From: Actinomycetota bacterium
GTDB lineage: Bacteria > Actinomycetota > Thermoleophilia > Solirubrobacterales > 70-9
Direction of reading: 5' to 3'
DNA length: 20,262 nt
Assembly (NCBI GenBank): GCA_018268695.1
Contig: JAFDWD010001108.1
Span: forward strand, 1-20,262
Below, one piece after another: positions 14,018 to 19,277 of the stretch. Position 1 is the stretch's first letter. Every line of letters begins with the position of its first letter. The notes below the pieces were generated by a model, which was not told where the DNA came from, searched no databases, and saw only the letters and a list, made by a program, of their open reading frames with translations. Position numbers and translations under genes: made by a program.

Positions 14018-14332
14018 ATGAGCGTCGTCAAGATCAATGCCATCACCGTGCCCCGCGACCGTTTCGACGAGTTCGCCGAGCGTTTCGCCTCACGAGCCGG
14101 AAAGGTCGAGGACGCCGAGGGCTTCGAGGCCTTCGAGCTGCTGCGGCCCAACGACGATCGCGACGTCTGCCTGGTCGTGACCCGCTGGCGCTCCGAGGAC
14201 GACTTCATGGCCTGGGTCAAAAGCGCCGACTTCGCCGCCGGCCACGCCCAGCATCGCGAGCGCGGACCGGTCGGCACCGACAGCGAGATCTGGTCCTTCG
14301 ACCTGCTCGAGTCGAAGGGACCGGGCGCCTAA
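14018..14332 (+). CDS. mhuD: MhuD-type heme-degrading monooxygenase (ABM fold)
   Basis: A 104-residue ferredoxin-like antibiotic-biosynthesis-monooxygenase domain that closely follows Mycobacterium tuberculosis MhuD along its length: VVKINAI at the N-terminus, GFEAFELLRP in the middle, then VVTRWRSEDDFMAW and GHAQHR. As I recall the MhuD structure, its key residues are Asn7, Trp66 and the heme ligand His75; here Asn7, Trp66 and His76 fill these places. MhuD opens heme oxidatively to release iron in the cytoplasm. No heme transporter or siderophore gene is adjacent, so an iron-uptake role is not supported by context. The gene converges on the universal-stress gene, and the two stop codons overlap (CTAA, 14329-14332). 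Confidence 0.85.
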   Translation: MSVVKINAITVPRDRFDEFAERFASRAGKVEDAEGFEAFELLRPNDDRDVCLVVTRWRSEDDFMAWVKSADFAAGHAQHRERGPVGTDSEIWSFDLLESKGPGA

Positions 14333-14823
14333 GGCCGCTCCAGAGGCTCGCCCTGGCCCCACTGGGCGACCAGTGAGGCGGGGGCGCTGGCGACGTCGTC
14401 CGGCTTGCGGATGACGAGGACCGAGCGGGGGAAATGCTTCACGGTGGCGCCGGCGACCGAGCCGGTCCGCTTATTGGAGCCGAGGACGATCAGGGGGCAT
14501 CCCCATTCGTCGGCGAGGGTGATCAGGCCCTTGAAGGTGGGGGCGGCCTCGATCGTGCGGGCGCTGGCGCGGAAGCCGTGGCGGCGGGCGATGGCGACGC
14601 CGGCGGTGGCCGTCTCGTGGGCGGCCCGCTCGACTTCCTTGGCGACGCAGGTGCGGAGGCGGCGGCCCGGGACCGGCTTGAAGCAGACGTCGACCGGACG
14701 CCAGACGCAGGCGACGATCGCCTCGCGGTCGCTGTCGAGCTGGGAGGAGGCCCCCTCGATCGCGAAGGCCGCGGTGTCGGAGCCGTCGTAGGCGAAGATC
14801 ACCGGGCCCGAGGCAGGCGCCAT
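14329..14823 (-). CDS. Universal stress protein (UspA family)
   Basis: A 164-residue single-domain Usp. The N-terminus PVIFAYDGSDTAAFAIE is the canonical first beta-strand and loop (V-YDGS..A..A). The C-terminal part WGCPLIVLGSNKRTGSVAGATVKHFPRSVLVIRKP gives the nucleotide-loop region (G-S-...-G-S...-V...P.SVLVIR), so ATP or AMP binding is plausible. Usp proteins are cytoplasmic stress-linked regulators; the exact role here is unknown. The ATG at 14823 is the only one that puts the first strand at the N-terminus. Its 3' end overlaps the stop of the MhuD-type gene by four bases, tail to tail. It lies 83 bases downstream of the TauE/SafE gene, with a hairpin in between. Confidence 0.88.
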   Translation of the reverse strand: MAPASGPVIFAYDGSDTAAFAIEGASSQLDSDREAIVACVWRPVDVCFKPVPGRRLRTCVAKEVERAAHETATAGVAIARRHGFRASARTIEAAPTFKGLITLADEWGCPLIVLGSNKRTGSVAGATVKHFPRSVLVIRKPDDVASAPASLVAQWGQGEPLERP

Positions 14824-14850
14824 CGTCAGAACCCCCGCAGCCCGTATCGG

Positions 14851-14884
14851 CAGGATGGCGACCGCATAACCCGCCGCCATCCTG
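14851..14884 (-). terminator. Hairpin between the TauE/SafE and universal-stress genes
   Basis: CAGGATGGCG (14851-14860) and CGCCATCCTG (14875-14884) form a perfect 10-bp stem with a 14-base loop, 22 bases after the TauE/SafE stop codon. There is no T-run. It could end the hipBA-TauE/SafE transcript or be part of the leader of the universal-stress gene. Confidence 0.5.
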
Positions 14885-14906
14885 GCAGAAACCGGGGCGT
14901 TCCGGC

Positions 14907-15680
14907 TCAGGCGATGGCCAGGGTCAGGTACCGGACGGCGAGGAGCCCCGCGACGATCCCGAGCGTCCTGCGCAGGGCGGCCTCGGGGACCCGGTCGCGG
15001 AGGCCGGTGCCGACGTAGCCGCCGAGGAGGCCGCCGACGCCGATCGAGATGCCCACCCCCCAGTCCGGCGCGATCGACCCGGAGTGGCGGAGGCTGATCA
15101 CGGCGTAGGTGAGGACGCCGACGATCGAGGTGAAGAAGGTGGAGGCGAGCGCGGCCGGGGCGACCTCCGCCACCGAGAAGCCGAGTCCGACGAGGGCGGG
15201 CGCGAGGATGGAGCCGCCGCCGATCCCGTAGATGCCTCCGATCACGCCGACGACGAGAGCGGCGGCCGCGATCGGTCGCCCTCCCGGCGGCCGGCGCCCC
15301 TCGACCGTCGGCGGGCGGCCAAACGCCAGCCACGCTCCGATCGGCAGGAGCACCGCGGCGATCACCAGGTAGAAGGCCTGTGGCCCGGAAAGCAACTCGA
15401 TCCTGATCACCGCCCCGACGATCACGCCGGGAACCGTCCCGACCAGGAGCGCCCTGGTCAGCGGCGCCCGGAGGATGCCGCGACCGCGGTAGCGGAGCAA
15501 CGCCCCCGGCGTCGCGATCACGTTGTAGAGGAGGTTCGTCGGCGTGAGCGACGGGCTCGGCGTGTGCAGGACGCTCACCTGCAGGGGGACGAGGAAGACC
15601 GCGCCCGACACGCCGACGGGCGTCGTGACGAGCGCGATGAGAAACGCCGAGGCGGCGCCGATCAGCGCGTCCGTCCACAT
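14907..15680 (-). CDS. TauE/SafE (TSUP) family membrane transporter
   Basis: A 257-residue membrane protein with about eight hydrophobic segments in two similar halves, as usual for the 4-toluene sulfonate uptake permease/sulfite exporter family. The first half carries TPVGVSGAVFLVPLQVSVL and PTNLLYNVIATPGALLRYR. The second half carries GGIYGIGGGSILAPALVGLG and the ASTFFTSIVGVLTY stretch, both family signatures. It probably moves a sulfur- or carboxylate-containing organic anion; the substrate is not readable. The ATG at 15680 is only 12 bases after the hipA stop, so it is likely on the hipBA transcript, an unusual partner. A TAACTT hexamer nine bases before the ATG leaves open a separate promoter. 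Confidence 0.9.
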   Translation of the reverse strand: MWTDALIGAASAFLIALVTTPVGVSGAVFLVPLQVSVLHTPSPSLTPTNLLYNVIATPGALLRYRGRGILRAPLTRALLVGTVPGVIVGAVIRIELLSGPQAFYLVIAAVLLPIGAWLAFGRPPTVEGRRPPGGRPIAAAALVVGVIGGIYGIGGGSILAPALVGLGFSVAEVAPAALASTFFTSIVGVLTYAVISLRHSGSIAPDWGVGISIGVGGLLGGYVGTGLRDRVPEAALRRTLGIVAGLLAVRYLTLAIA

Positions 15681-15692
15681 GGACGGGGAAAG

Positions 15693-16955
15693 TTAGAGCG
15701 TGCGCTTGTCGTGGCGGGCGCCGACCAGGAGATCGCGGCAGCGCCCGCCGACCAACTCCCCGACCGCACCATCGGCGGAGACCACGCCACGCGCCACGGC
15801 TGCCGCGATTCCTTCGAGCGTCTCGACGGCGACCCGGCGGGCACGGTCGGCCGGGTGGGACCAGCGGACCGCCTCGCGGACGATGTCCTCGATGCCGACG
15901 TCGGCCAGCGCAACCTGGCCGCCGATCGCCATCGCGGCGTCGCTCCGCAAGCGCGGCCAAAGCGCCGTCGGGACGGTGTCGTAGAGCGGGGCCAACGAGA
16001 TCGTCTCCGGGTCGAGATGAAGCAGCGCCAGGTTCTTGCCATGGGCGTCGGCGTTGCCGATCGCCACGGTGTAGGCGACGACCGCCACCAGCCGGTCGAG
16101 CTCCGATACCGGATCGGCAGCATAGGCGTCGAGTAAGCGTGCGGCTTGCCTAAAGGAAGGACCGACCTTCGCCTGTTCGTACTTCGCCCGCCCGCGCGCT
16201 CCACTCGGGTCGATTCCGAGCGCCTGACAGAGATCCTCTTGGTGGACGCGACGGACTCCCCCATCGGCATCGACGAGGCGATCGAACCGGGAGACGATGA
16301 GGCAGTTGTAGCCGCCGAGCTCGATCGTCTCCGTCTCGATCGTCGTCAGCGACACCGAACGGGCGAGAGCGAGGCATTCGGCCTCCGCCTCGATCAAGCC
16401 GGGGAAGCGGGCGTCCTCGCGCTTCAGGATGTGGGTCGAGGGACGCCCGCCGAGCGGCCGTCCCCAGCCACCGGGGAGACGGACCAAGAGGAGCTTGTCC
16501 TGAAGGCCGGCGAGAGAGAGCTCGGAGTCGTCGTGGGATCCGAGCGGATGCTCCTCGAGGTCTTCGACCGCTTCGGCGAGGCCGTCGCCGTCGTAGGGCT
16601 CCACCCCGCCATCGCGCGGCTCGGGCTCGTCGGCGCTGATCACGAGGGCGCCGGCGACATCGCGACCGTACCGGGCGAGAAGACCGAAGGCATCGTTTGC
16701 CGCCAAGCCGGCCTGGGCCGCCATCGTCGCCAGCGCCTGGCCCTCCGGCAGCAGGCCGAGGCAGAACGGGGATGCGTCGGCGGCGCCTCGGCCGAGCGGC
16801 AGCGAACAGGAGATCACCGGACTGTTCTGCGGCCAGGTGACCAACGCCTCCTCGGAGTAGCGGAGGCGGAGGCGTGGCCAACGCGGCTGCTCGAGATCGG
16901 CGATGTGCTTCCCGCCGAGCCAGACGCCGAGGCTACTGACGCTTGCCATCGGCAT
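15693..16955 (-). CDS. hipA: HipA-family serine/threonine kinase toxin
   Basis: A 420-residue HipA protein, close to the 440 of the E. coli toxin, which phosphorylates glutamyl-tRNA synthetase. The HipA N-terminal domain is about 1-105 (LGVWLGGKHIADLE), and the kinase core follows. Ser147 lies in the Gly-rich loop SLAGLQDK, the place of the autophosphorylated Ser in E. coli. Lys178 is in THILKRE, and IVSRFDR is at 220-226. The catalytic Asp303 is in GNADAHGKN, and the metal-binding Asp326 is in LAPLYDTVPT. All active-site residues are present, so it should be active. It overlaps the end of hipB by about 20 bases; a second ATG two codons downstream is an equal start candidate. Its target cannot be assumed to be GltX. 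Confidence 0.93.
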   Translation of the reverse strand: MPMASVSSLGVWLGGKHIADLEQPRWPRLRLRYSEEALVTWPQNSPVISCSLPLGRGAADASPFCLGLLPEGQALATMAAQAGLAANDAFGLLARYGRDVAGALVISADEPEPRDGGVEPYDGDGLAEAVEDLEEHPLGSHDDSELSLAGLQDKLLLVRLPGGWGRPLGGRPSTHILKREDARFPGLIEAEAECLALARSVSLTTIETETIELGGYNCLIVSRFDRLVDADGGVRRVHQEDLCQALGIDPSGARGRAKYEQAKVGPSFRQAARLLDAYAADPVSELDRLVAVVAYTVAIGNADAHGKNLALLHLDPETISLAPLYDTVPTALWPRLRSDAAMAIGGQVALADVGIEDIVREAVRWSHPADRARRVAVETLEGIAAAVARGVVSADGAVGELVGGRCRDLLVGARHDKRTL

Positions 16956-17193
16956 CCGGCAGAGTCACGGTCAACTCGGCGCCGAGACGCCGCAGCGCGC
17001 GAAGGCTCCGCTCGAGCGCGATCGTCGCCTCTCCGCCGGTCTCCAGTTCGGAGAGATATGAGCGCTTGAACCCCAACTCCTCGGCCAGGGCCGCCTGGCT
17101 CAGCCCCCGCTCACGTCGGGCGCCCGCGATCGCGCGACCGAGATCATCGGGGATGCGGATACGCCACGTGCTCTCCGTCGGGCTTGTCGACAT
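16933..17193 (-). CDS. hipB: HipB-type Xre antitoxin and autorepressor
   Basis: An 86-residue protein with a Xre/Cro helix-turn-helix at about residues 17-70 (LGRAIAGARRERGLSQAALA, then EELGFKRSYLSELETG), the form typical of HipB antitoxins that neutralise HipA and repress their own operon. The C-terminal TVTLPDADGKRQ is a short strand and tail like that of E. coli HipB, which becomes a degradation signal. Its stop lies within the start of hipA, so the pair is translationally coupled. The ATG lies inside the operator O1, and a -10-like TAATGT sits six bases upstream, so the message is probably leaderless and directly blocked by bound repressor. Confidence 0.92.
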   Translation of the reverse strand: MSTSPTESTWRIRIPDDLGRAIAGARRERGLSQAALAEELGFKRSYLSELETGGEATIALERSLRALRRLGAELTVTLPDADGKRQ

Positions 17194-17202
17194 ATACCGA
17201 CA
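17185..17202. promoter_or_regulatory. hip operator O1, TGTCG-N8-CGACA, over the hipB start codon
   Basis: TGTCGACATATACCGACA is a perfect 5-bp inverted repeat with an 8-base spacer. It contains the hipB ATG (17193-17191) and overlaps the -10-like TAATGT by three bases. The E. coli HipB operator, TATCC-N8-GGATA, has the same 5-8-5 geometry. Confidence 0.75.
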
Positions 17203-17227
17203 TTAGCAGGAAATTGAGGCATGTCGA
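17200..17227 (-). promoter_or_regulatory. hipBA promoter (TCGACA-16-TAATGT)
   Basis: On the minus strand TCGACA (17227-17222; five of six bases of TTGACA) is followed after 16 bases by TAATGT (17205-17200). The hipB ATG is six bases further on. The -35 is itself a half-site of operator O2 and the -10 overlaps O1, so bound HipB would cover both elements. Confidence 0.6.
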
Positions 17228-17239
17228 GATATTCCGACC
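17222..17239. promoter_or_regulatory. hip operator O2 covering the -35 element
   Basis: TGTCGAGATATTCCGACC matches O1 in 5-8-5 layout, with one arm mismatch at the last base. Its centre is 37 bp from that of O1. It lies in the gap between hipB and the upstream hydrolase gene. Confidence 0.7.
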
Positions 17240-17244
17240 AACCG

Positions 17245-18102
17245 TCAAGGCGCTGAGATGTCGGCAAATCTCGACACGAACTCGAGGCTCTTGTCACAGA
17301 CCTCCTGTCGGCGGTCGTCGATCACCAGGGCGTGGTCGCGGTCGGCAAGTTCGACGTGCTCGGTGACGCCGGGGTTGCGTCGCTGCTTCTTGTAGGCGGC
17401 GCGGCTCATCGACGGCGGCACCGCGTGGTCGACGCCGCCGGTGAAGAGGAGCAGCGGCCCGCGCTCGGGGTTCTTGGTGTCGACGCTGGTCTCGGCGCCG
17501 GGATTGAGGTTGGCGAACGCCGCCTGGAAGATCGGCCGGCCCGGCGCCGCGACGTGATGGCGGTCGTAGATGCGGCGGGCCTGCGCCTCGTCGATCCCGT
17601 TCGCCCAGCTGTAGCGGAACTGGTCGAAGGTGAGGGTGACCGCCTTGCCGCGATTCGCCGGGTTGGAGAGGACCGGGAAGGTCGAGCGGATCGCCGCCAG
17701 CGGCAGCGGCAGGACGCCGCGGAACGGCGCCGGGTCGATCGCCACCGTCGCCACCGAGAGGCCGCGCCCGGCGAGGATCTGCGCGATCAGCCCGCCGAAG
17801 GAGTGGCCGACGACCGCGGGCCTGCGATCCAGCCGCCCGATCACCTCGGCCATATGGTCGGCGACCTGGCCGACCCCCTTGCCGGCCAGGGCCTGCGGGT
17901 CGCGCCGCGCCTCCGCGACGGTCTCCGGATCGTCCGGCCACCCCGGCGCGACCGGCGCGTAGCCCGCCGCCTCGAAGGCCGTGGCCCAGTCGTCCCAGCT
18001 CGAGGCCAGCAGCCACAGCCCGTGAACGAACACCACCGGCGTGCGCCCGCTCGCGTTCGCCGCCTCGACCTGCCCCGTCTCCCGCTCGGTGAGCGTTCCC
18101 AT
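17245..18102 (-). CDS. Alpha/beta hydrolase
   Basis: A 285-residue alpha/beta-hydrolase-fold enzyme with a full triad. The nucleophile is Ser101 in VVGHSFGGL, the acid Asp225 in FTGGVDHAVPPS and the base His257 in LADRDHALVID. The oxyanion-hole motif FVHGLW is at 25-30. There is no signal peptide, so it should be cytoplasmic, and it may be an esterase, lipase-like enzyme or C-C hydrolase; the substrate is unknown. The ATG at 18102 has a strong ribosome site (GAGGAGGGGG) just upstream, and a promoter TTGGGA-17-TAGGTT precedes it, so longer upstream starts are rejected. The gene ends 51 bases before hipB, and its last codons contain hip operator O3. Confidence 0.9.
   Translation of the reverse strand: MGTLTERETGQVEAANASGRTPVVFVHGLWLLASSWDDWATAFEAAGYAPVAPGWPDDPETVAEARRDPQALAGKGVGQVADHMAEVIGRLDRRPAVVGHSFGGLIAQILAGRGLSVATVAIDPAPFRGVLPLPLAAIRSTFPVLSNPANRGKAVTLTFDQFRYSWANGIDEAQARRIYDRHHVAAPGRPIFQAAFANLNPGAETSVDTKNPERGPLLLFTGGVDHAVPPSMSRAAYKKQRRNPGVTEHVELADRDHALVIDDRRQEVCDKSLEFVSRFADISAP
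17259..17276. promoter_or_regulatory. hip operator O3, inverted copy inside the hydrolase 3' end
   Basis: TGTCGGCAAATCTCGACA, read on the minus strand as TGTCGAGATTTGCCGACA, fits the O1/O2 consensus in the opposite orientation with both arms perfect. Its centre is 37 bp from that of O2. It lies within the last codons of the alpha/beta hydrolase gene, encoding the C-terminal SRFAD. Confidence 0.65.
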
Positions 18103-18140
18103 CGTCCCCCTCCTCATGCCCTTTCGAACAGACGAGAGAG

Positions 18141-18169
18141 AACCTAACGCCCGCTGCCCGCGGTCCCAA
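18141..18169 (-). promoter_or_regulatory. Promoter of the alpha/beta hydrolase gene (TTGGGA-17-TAGGTT)
   Basis: On the minus strand TTGGGA (18169-18164) and TAGGTT (18146-18141) are 17 bases apart. The expected start point near 18133 gives a leader of about 30 bases that holds the GAGGAGGGGG ribosome site. This is a conventional leadered promoter, unlike most others in the window. Confidence 0.55.
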
Positions 18170-18256
18170 ATCACTGGGGGGTGCCCCGTTGCGGCGAAGC
18201 GGAGGGTCCGGCACCGTCCCGCCGCGTACACCGGACGAACTCCTGGAAGGGACTCG

Positions 18257-18772
18257 ATGAAACGCATCAGCGGGAAATTGACCTACTCGAACGTGATCTC
18301 GACGATCTGCCTCGTGCTGTTGGTGGGCGGCGGCACGGCCTACGCGGCCGGCCTGGGGAGAGAAAGCGTCGGGACTCGGCAGCTGAAGAAAGAAGCGGTC
18401 ACGCCGACCAAATTGAGCGCAGCGTCGAAAGCGGCTCTGACCGGGCCGAAAGGCGCGACCGGCGCCACCGGGGCCGCCGGGGCGACCGGTCCGCGAGGAC
18501 CGCAGGGTGTTCCGGGAGCGGCCGGGGCCACCAAGGTCCAAGTCGTCGTCGGCACCGAAGCGAACGGATCATTCGCCCATTGCGCGGCGGGCCAGGTCGC
18601 CGTCGGCGGCGGTGGTTTCGTCCCGACCGGGGTCCTCTACGCGAGCGAGCCGCTGGTCGGAGAAGCCGCCGCGACGACCGGCCAGACGCCGGACGGCTGG
18701 TTCGCGAAGGGCGAAAACACCGCCAACGTGCAGGTGCCGGCGATCGCCTACGCCCTCTGCGCGTCTCCCTGA
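18257..18772 (+). CDS. Collagen-like membrane-anchored or secreted protein
   Basis: A 171-residue protein starting MKRISGKLTYSNVIST, followed by a hydrophobic segment (about 11-30, ICLVLLVGGGTAYAAG) that acts as a signal peptide or N-terminal anchor. Residues 63-92 are ten uninterrupted Gly-X-Y triplets (from GPKGATGATGAAGATGPRG onward), able to form a short collagen-like triple helix. The C-terminal domain (93-171) is Gly/Ala-rich with Cys109 and Cys168, which could form a disulfide, and contains VGGGGFVPTGVLYASEP. I recognise the layout as common in Solirubrobacterales-type genomes, but no function is known. The ribosome site GGAAGGGA lies five bases before the ATG. The gene is divergent from the hydrolase, with 154 bases between. 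Confidence 0.85.
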   Translation: MKRISGKLTYSNVISTICLVLLVGGGTAYAAGLGRESVGTRQLKKEAVTPTKLSAASKAALTGPKGATGATGAAGATGPRGPQGVPGAAGATKVQVVVGTEANGSFAHCAAGQVAVGGGGFVPTGVLYASEPLVGEAAATTGQTPDGWFAKGENTANVQVPAIAYALCASP

Positions 18773-18796
18773 GGAGCTGGATAGTCGATTCCACGG

Positions 18797-18825
18797 CCTC
18801 GCGTCCAGAGCCAAGGGACGCGAGG
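18797..18825 (+). terminator. Terminator-like hairpin after the collagen-like gene
   Basis: CCTCGCGTCC (18797-18806) pairs perfectly with GGACGCGAGG (18816-18825) over a 9-base loop, 24 bases after the stop codon. There is no T-run, as is frequent in high-G+C actinobacteria. Confidence 0.55.
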
Positions 18826-18839
18826 GGTGGCGACAAGCG

Positions 18840-18891
18840 CGGCCGTCTCGGCCACGGCCCTGGCTAGCTGTGGCCGTGGCCGAGACGGCCG
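18840..18891. terminator. Perfect 20-bp stem-loop, 12-base loop
   Basis: The arms 18840-18859 and 18872-18891 (GGCCGTCTCGGCCACGGCC core and its complement) pair without mismatch around the loop CTGGCTAGCTGT. It is the second of two tandem hairpins behind the collagen-like gene. A strong terminator is the simplest reading, though the arm length is greater than usual. Confidence 0.5.
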
Positions 18892-19000
18892 GGGTATGGA
18901 AGGTGAGTGGAAGTCCGACGCCGTTGCGGGAGACGCGCGGAAGACGTCGGGAAGTCCACGCTTCCGTGCATGAGAACGTGAGAAGCGCTGAGTTCCGTGC

Positions 19001-19014
19001 GTGTTGCACAACAC
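19001..19014. repeat. Small palindrome GTGTTG-CA-CAACAC
   Basis: A perfect 6-bp inverted repeat with a two-base centre, 10 bases left of the 46-bp near-palindrome. It could be a protein-binding site or part of a structured RNA. Confidence 0.4.
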
Positions 19015-19023
19015 CGATTTCGC

Positions 19024-19069
19024 CGCTGCGTACTTTGGCCGTGCTATAGCAAGGTGAAAGTACGCAGCG
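19024..19069. repeat. 46-bp near-palindrome centred on TGCTATAGCA
   Basis: The outer arms CGCTGCGTACTTT (19024-19036) and AAAGTACGCAGCG (19057-19069) are perfect complements. The centre TGCTATAGCA (19042-19051) is a perfect 10-bp palindrome, and CC/GG pairs lie between. Twenty of 23 base pairs are symmetric and one more is G-T. No gene or terminator position explains it. Confidence 0.6.
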
Positions 19070-19222
19070 CGTCTGGGGCCCCTACGGAACCGTCACGGAA
19101 GGCTGCGGAAGCAGACAGAAGGCGCGAGGAAGTGTGGGGTTCCCGACTTCTTCGTCAACAGATCGGCCGAGGTGTGGCCTCTTACGCACGAACCCTCGGA
19201 GAACCACCGCACTCCGCCCGTC

Positions 19223-19274
19223 CTGGGCGTCTCATGGAGGTCACAGCCTGCCAGGACCTCCATGAGACGCCCAG
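19223..19274 (-). terminator. Perfect 20-bp stem-loop just after the LuxR-type gene
   Basis: The arms 19223-19242 and 19255-19274 (core GGGCGTCTCATGGAGGTC and its complement) pair fully around a 12-base loop. It begins three bases after the stop codon of the minus-strand regulator gene, which fits an intrinsic-type terminator without a T-run. Confidence 0.6.
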
Positions 19275-19277
19275 CAT

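Larger units (their letters stand above)
18773..19277. other. Gene-poor interval with four strong dyad symmetries
   Basis: No open frame here shows the codon pattern of the neighbours, and no tRNA or rRNA is recognisable. Base composition is less G+C-biased, particularly between about 18890 and 19200. TTCCGTGC occurs at 18963 and 18994 and its complement-like (C)ACGGAA at about 19084 and 19096. The four hairpins or palindromes are listed separately. The interval may hold two terminators and an unrecognised structured RNA or protein-binding site. Confidence 0.5.

Noticed and set aside
18840..18891. Insertion-sequence terminal repeat
   Set aside because: The two arms are only 12 bases apart and no transposase fragment is nearby; a hairpin is the simpler reading.
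19075..19082. GGGGCCCC palindrome
   Set aside because: Eight-base G/C palindromes are expected by chance at this base composition.
18773..19277. tRNA or CRISPR array in the gene-poor interval
   Set aside because: No T-loop GTTCRANYC with matching acceptor stem was found on either strand, and the repeats are inverted or short, not regularly spaced direct repeats.
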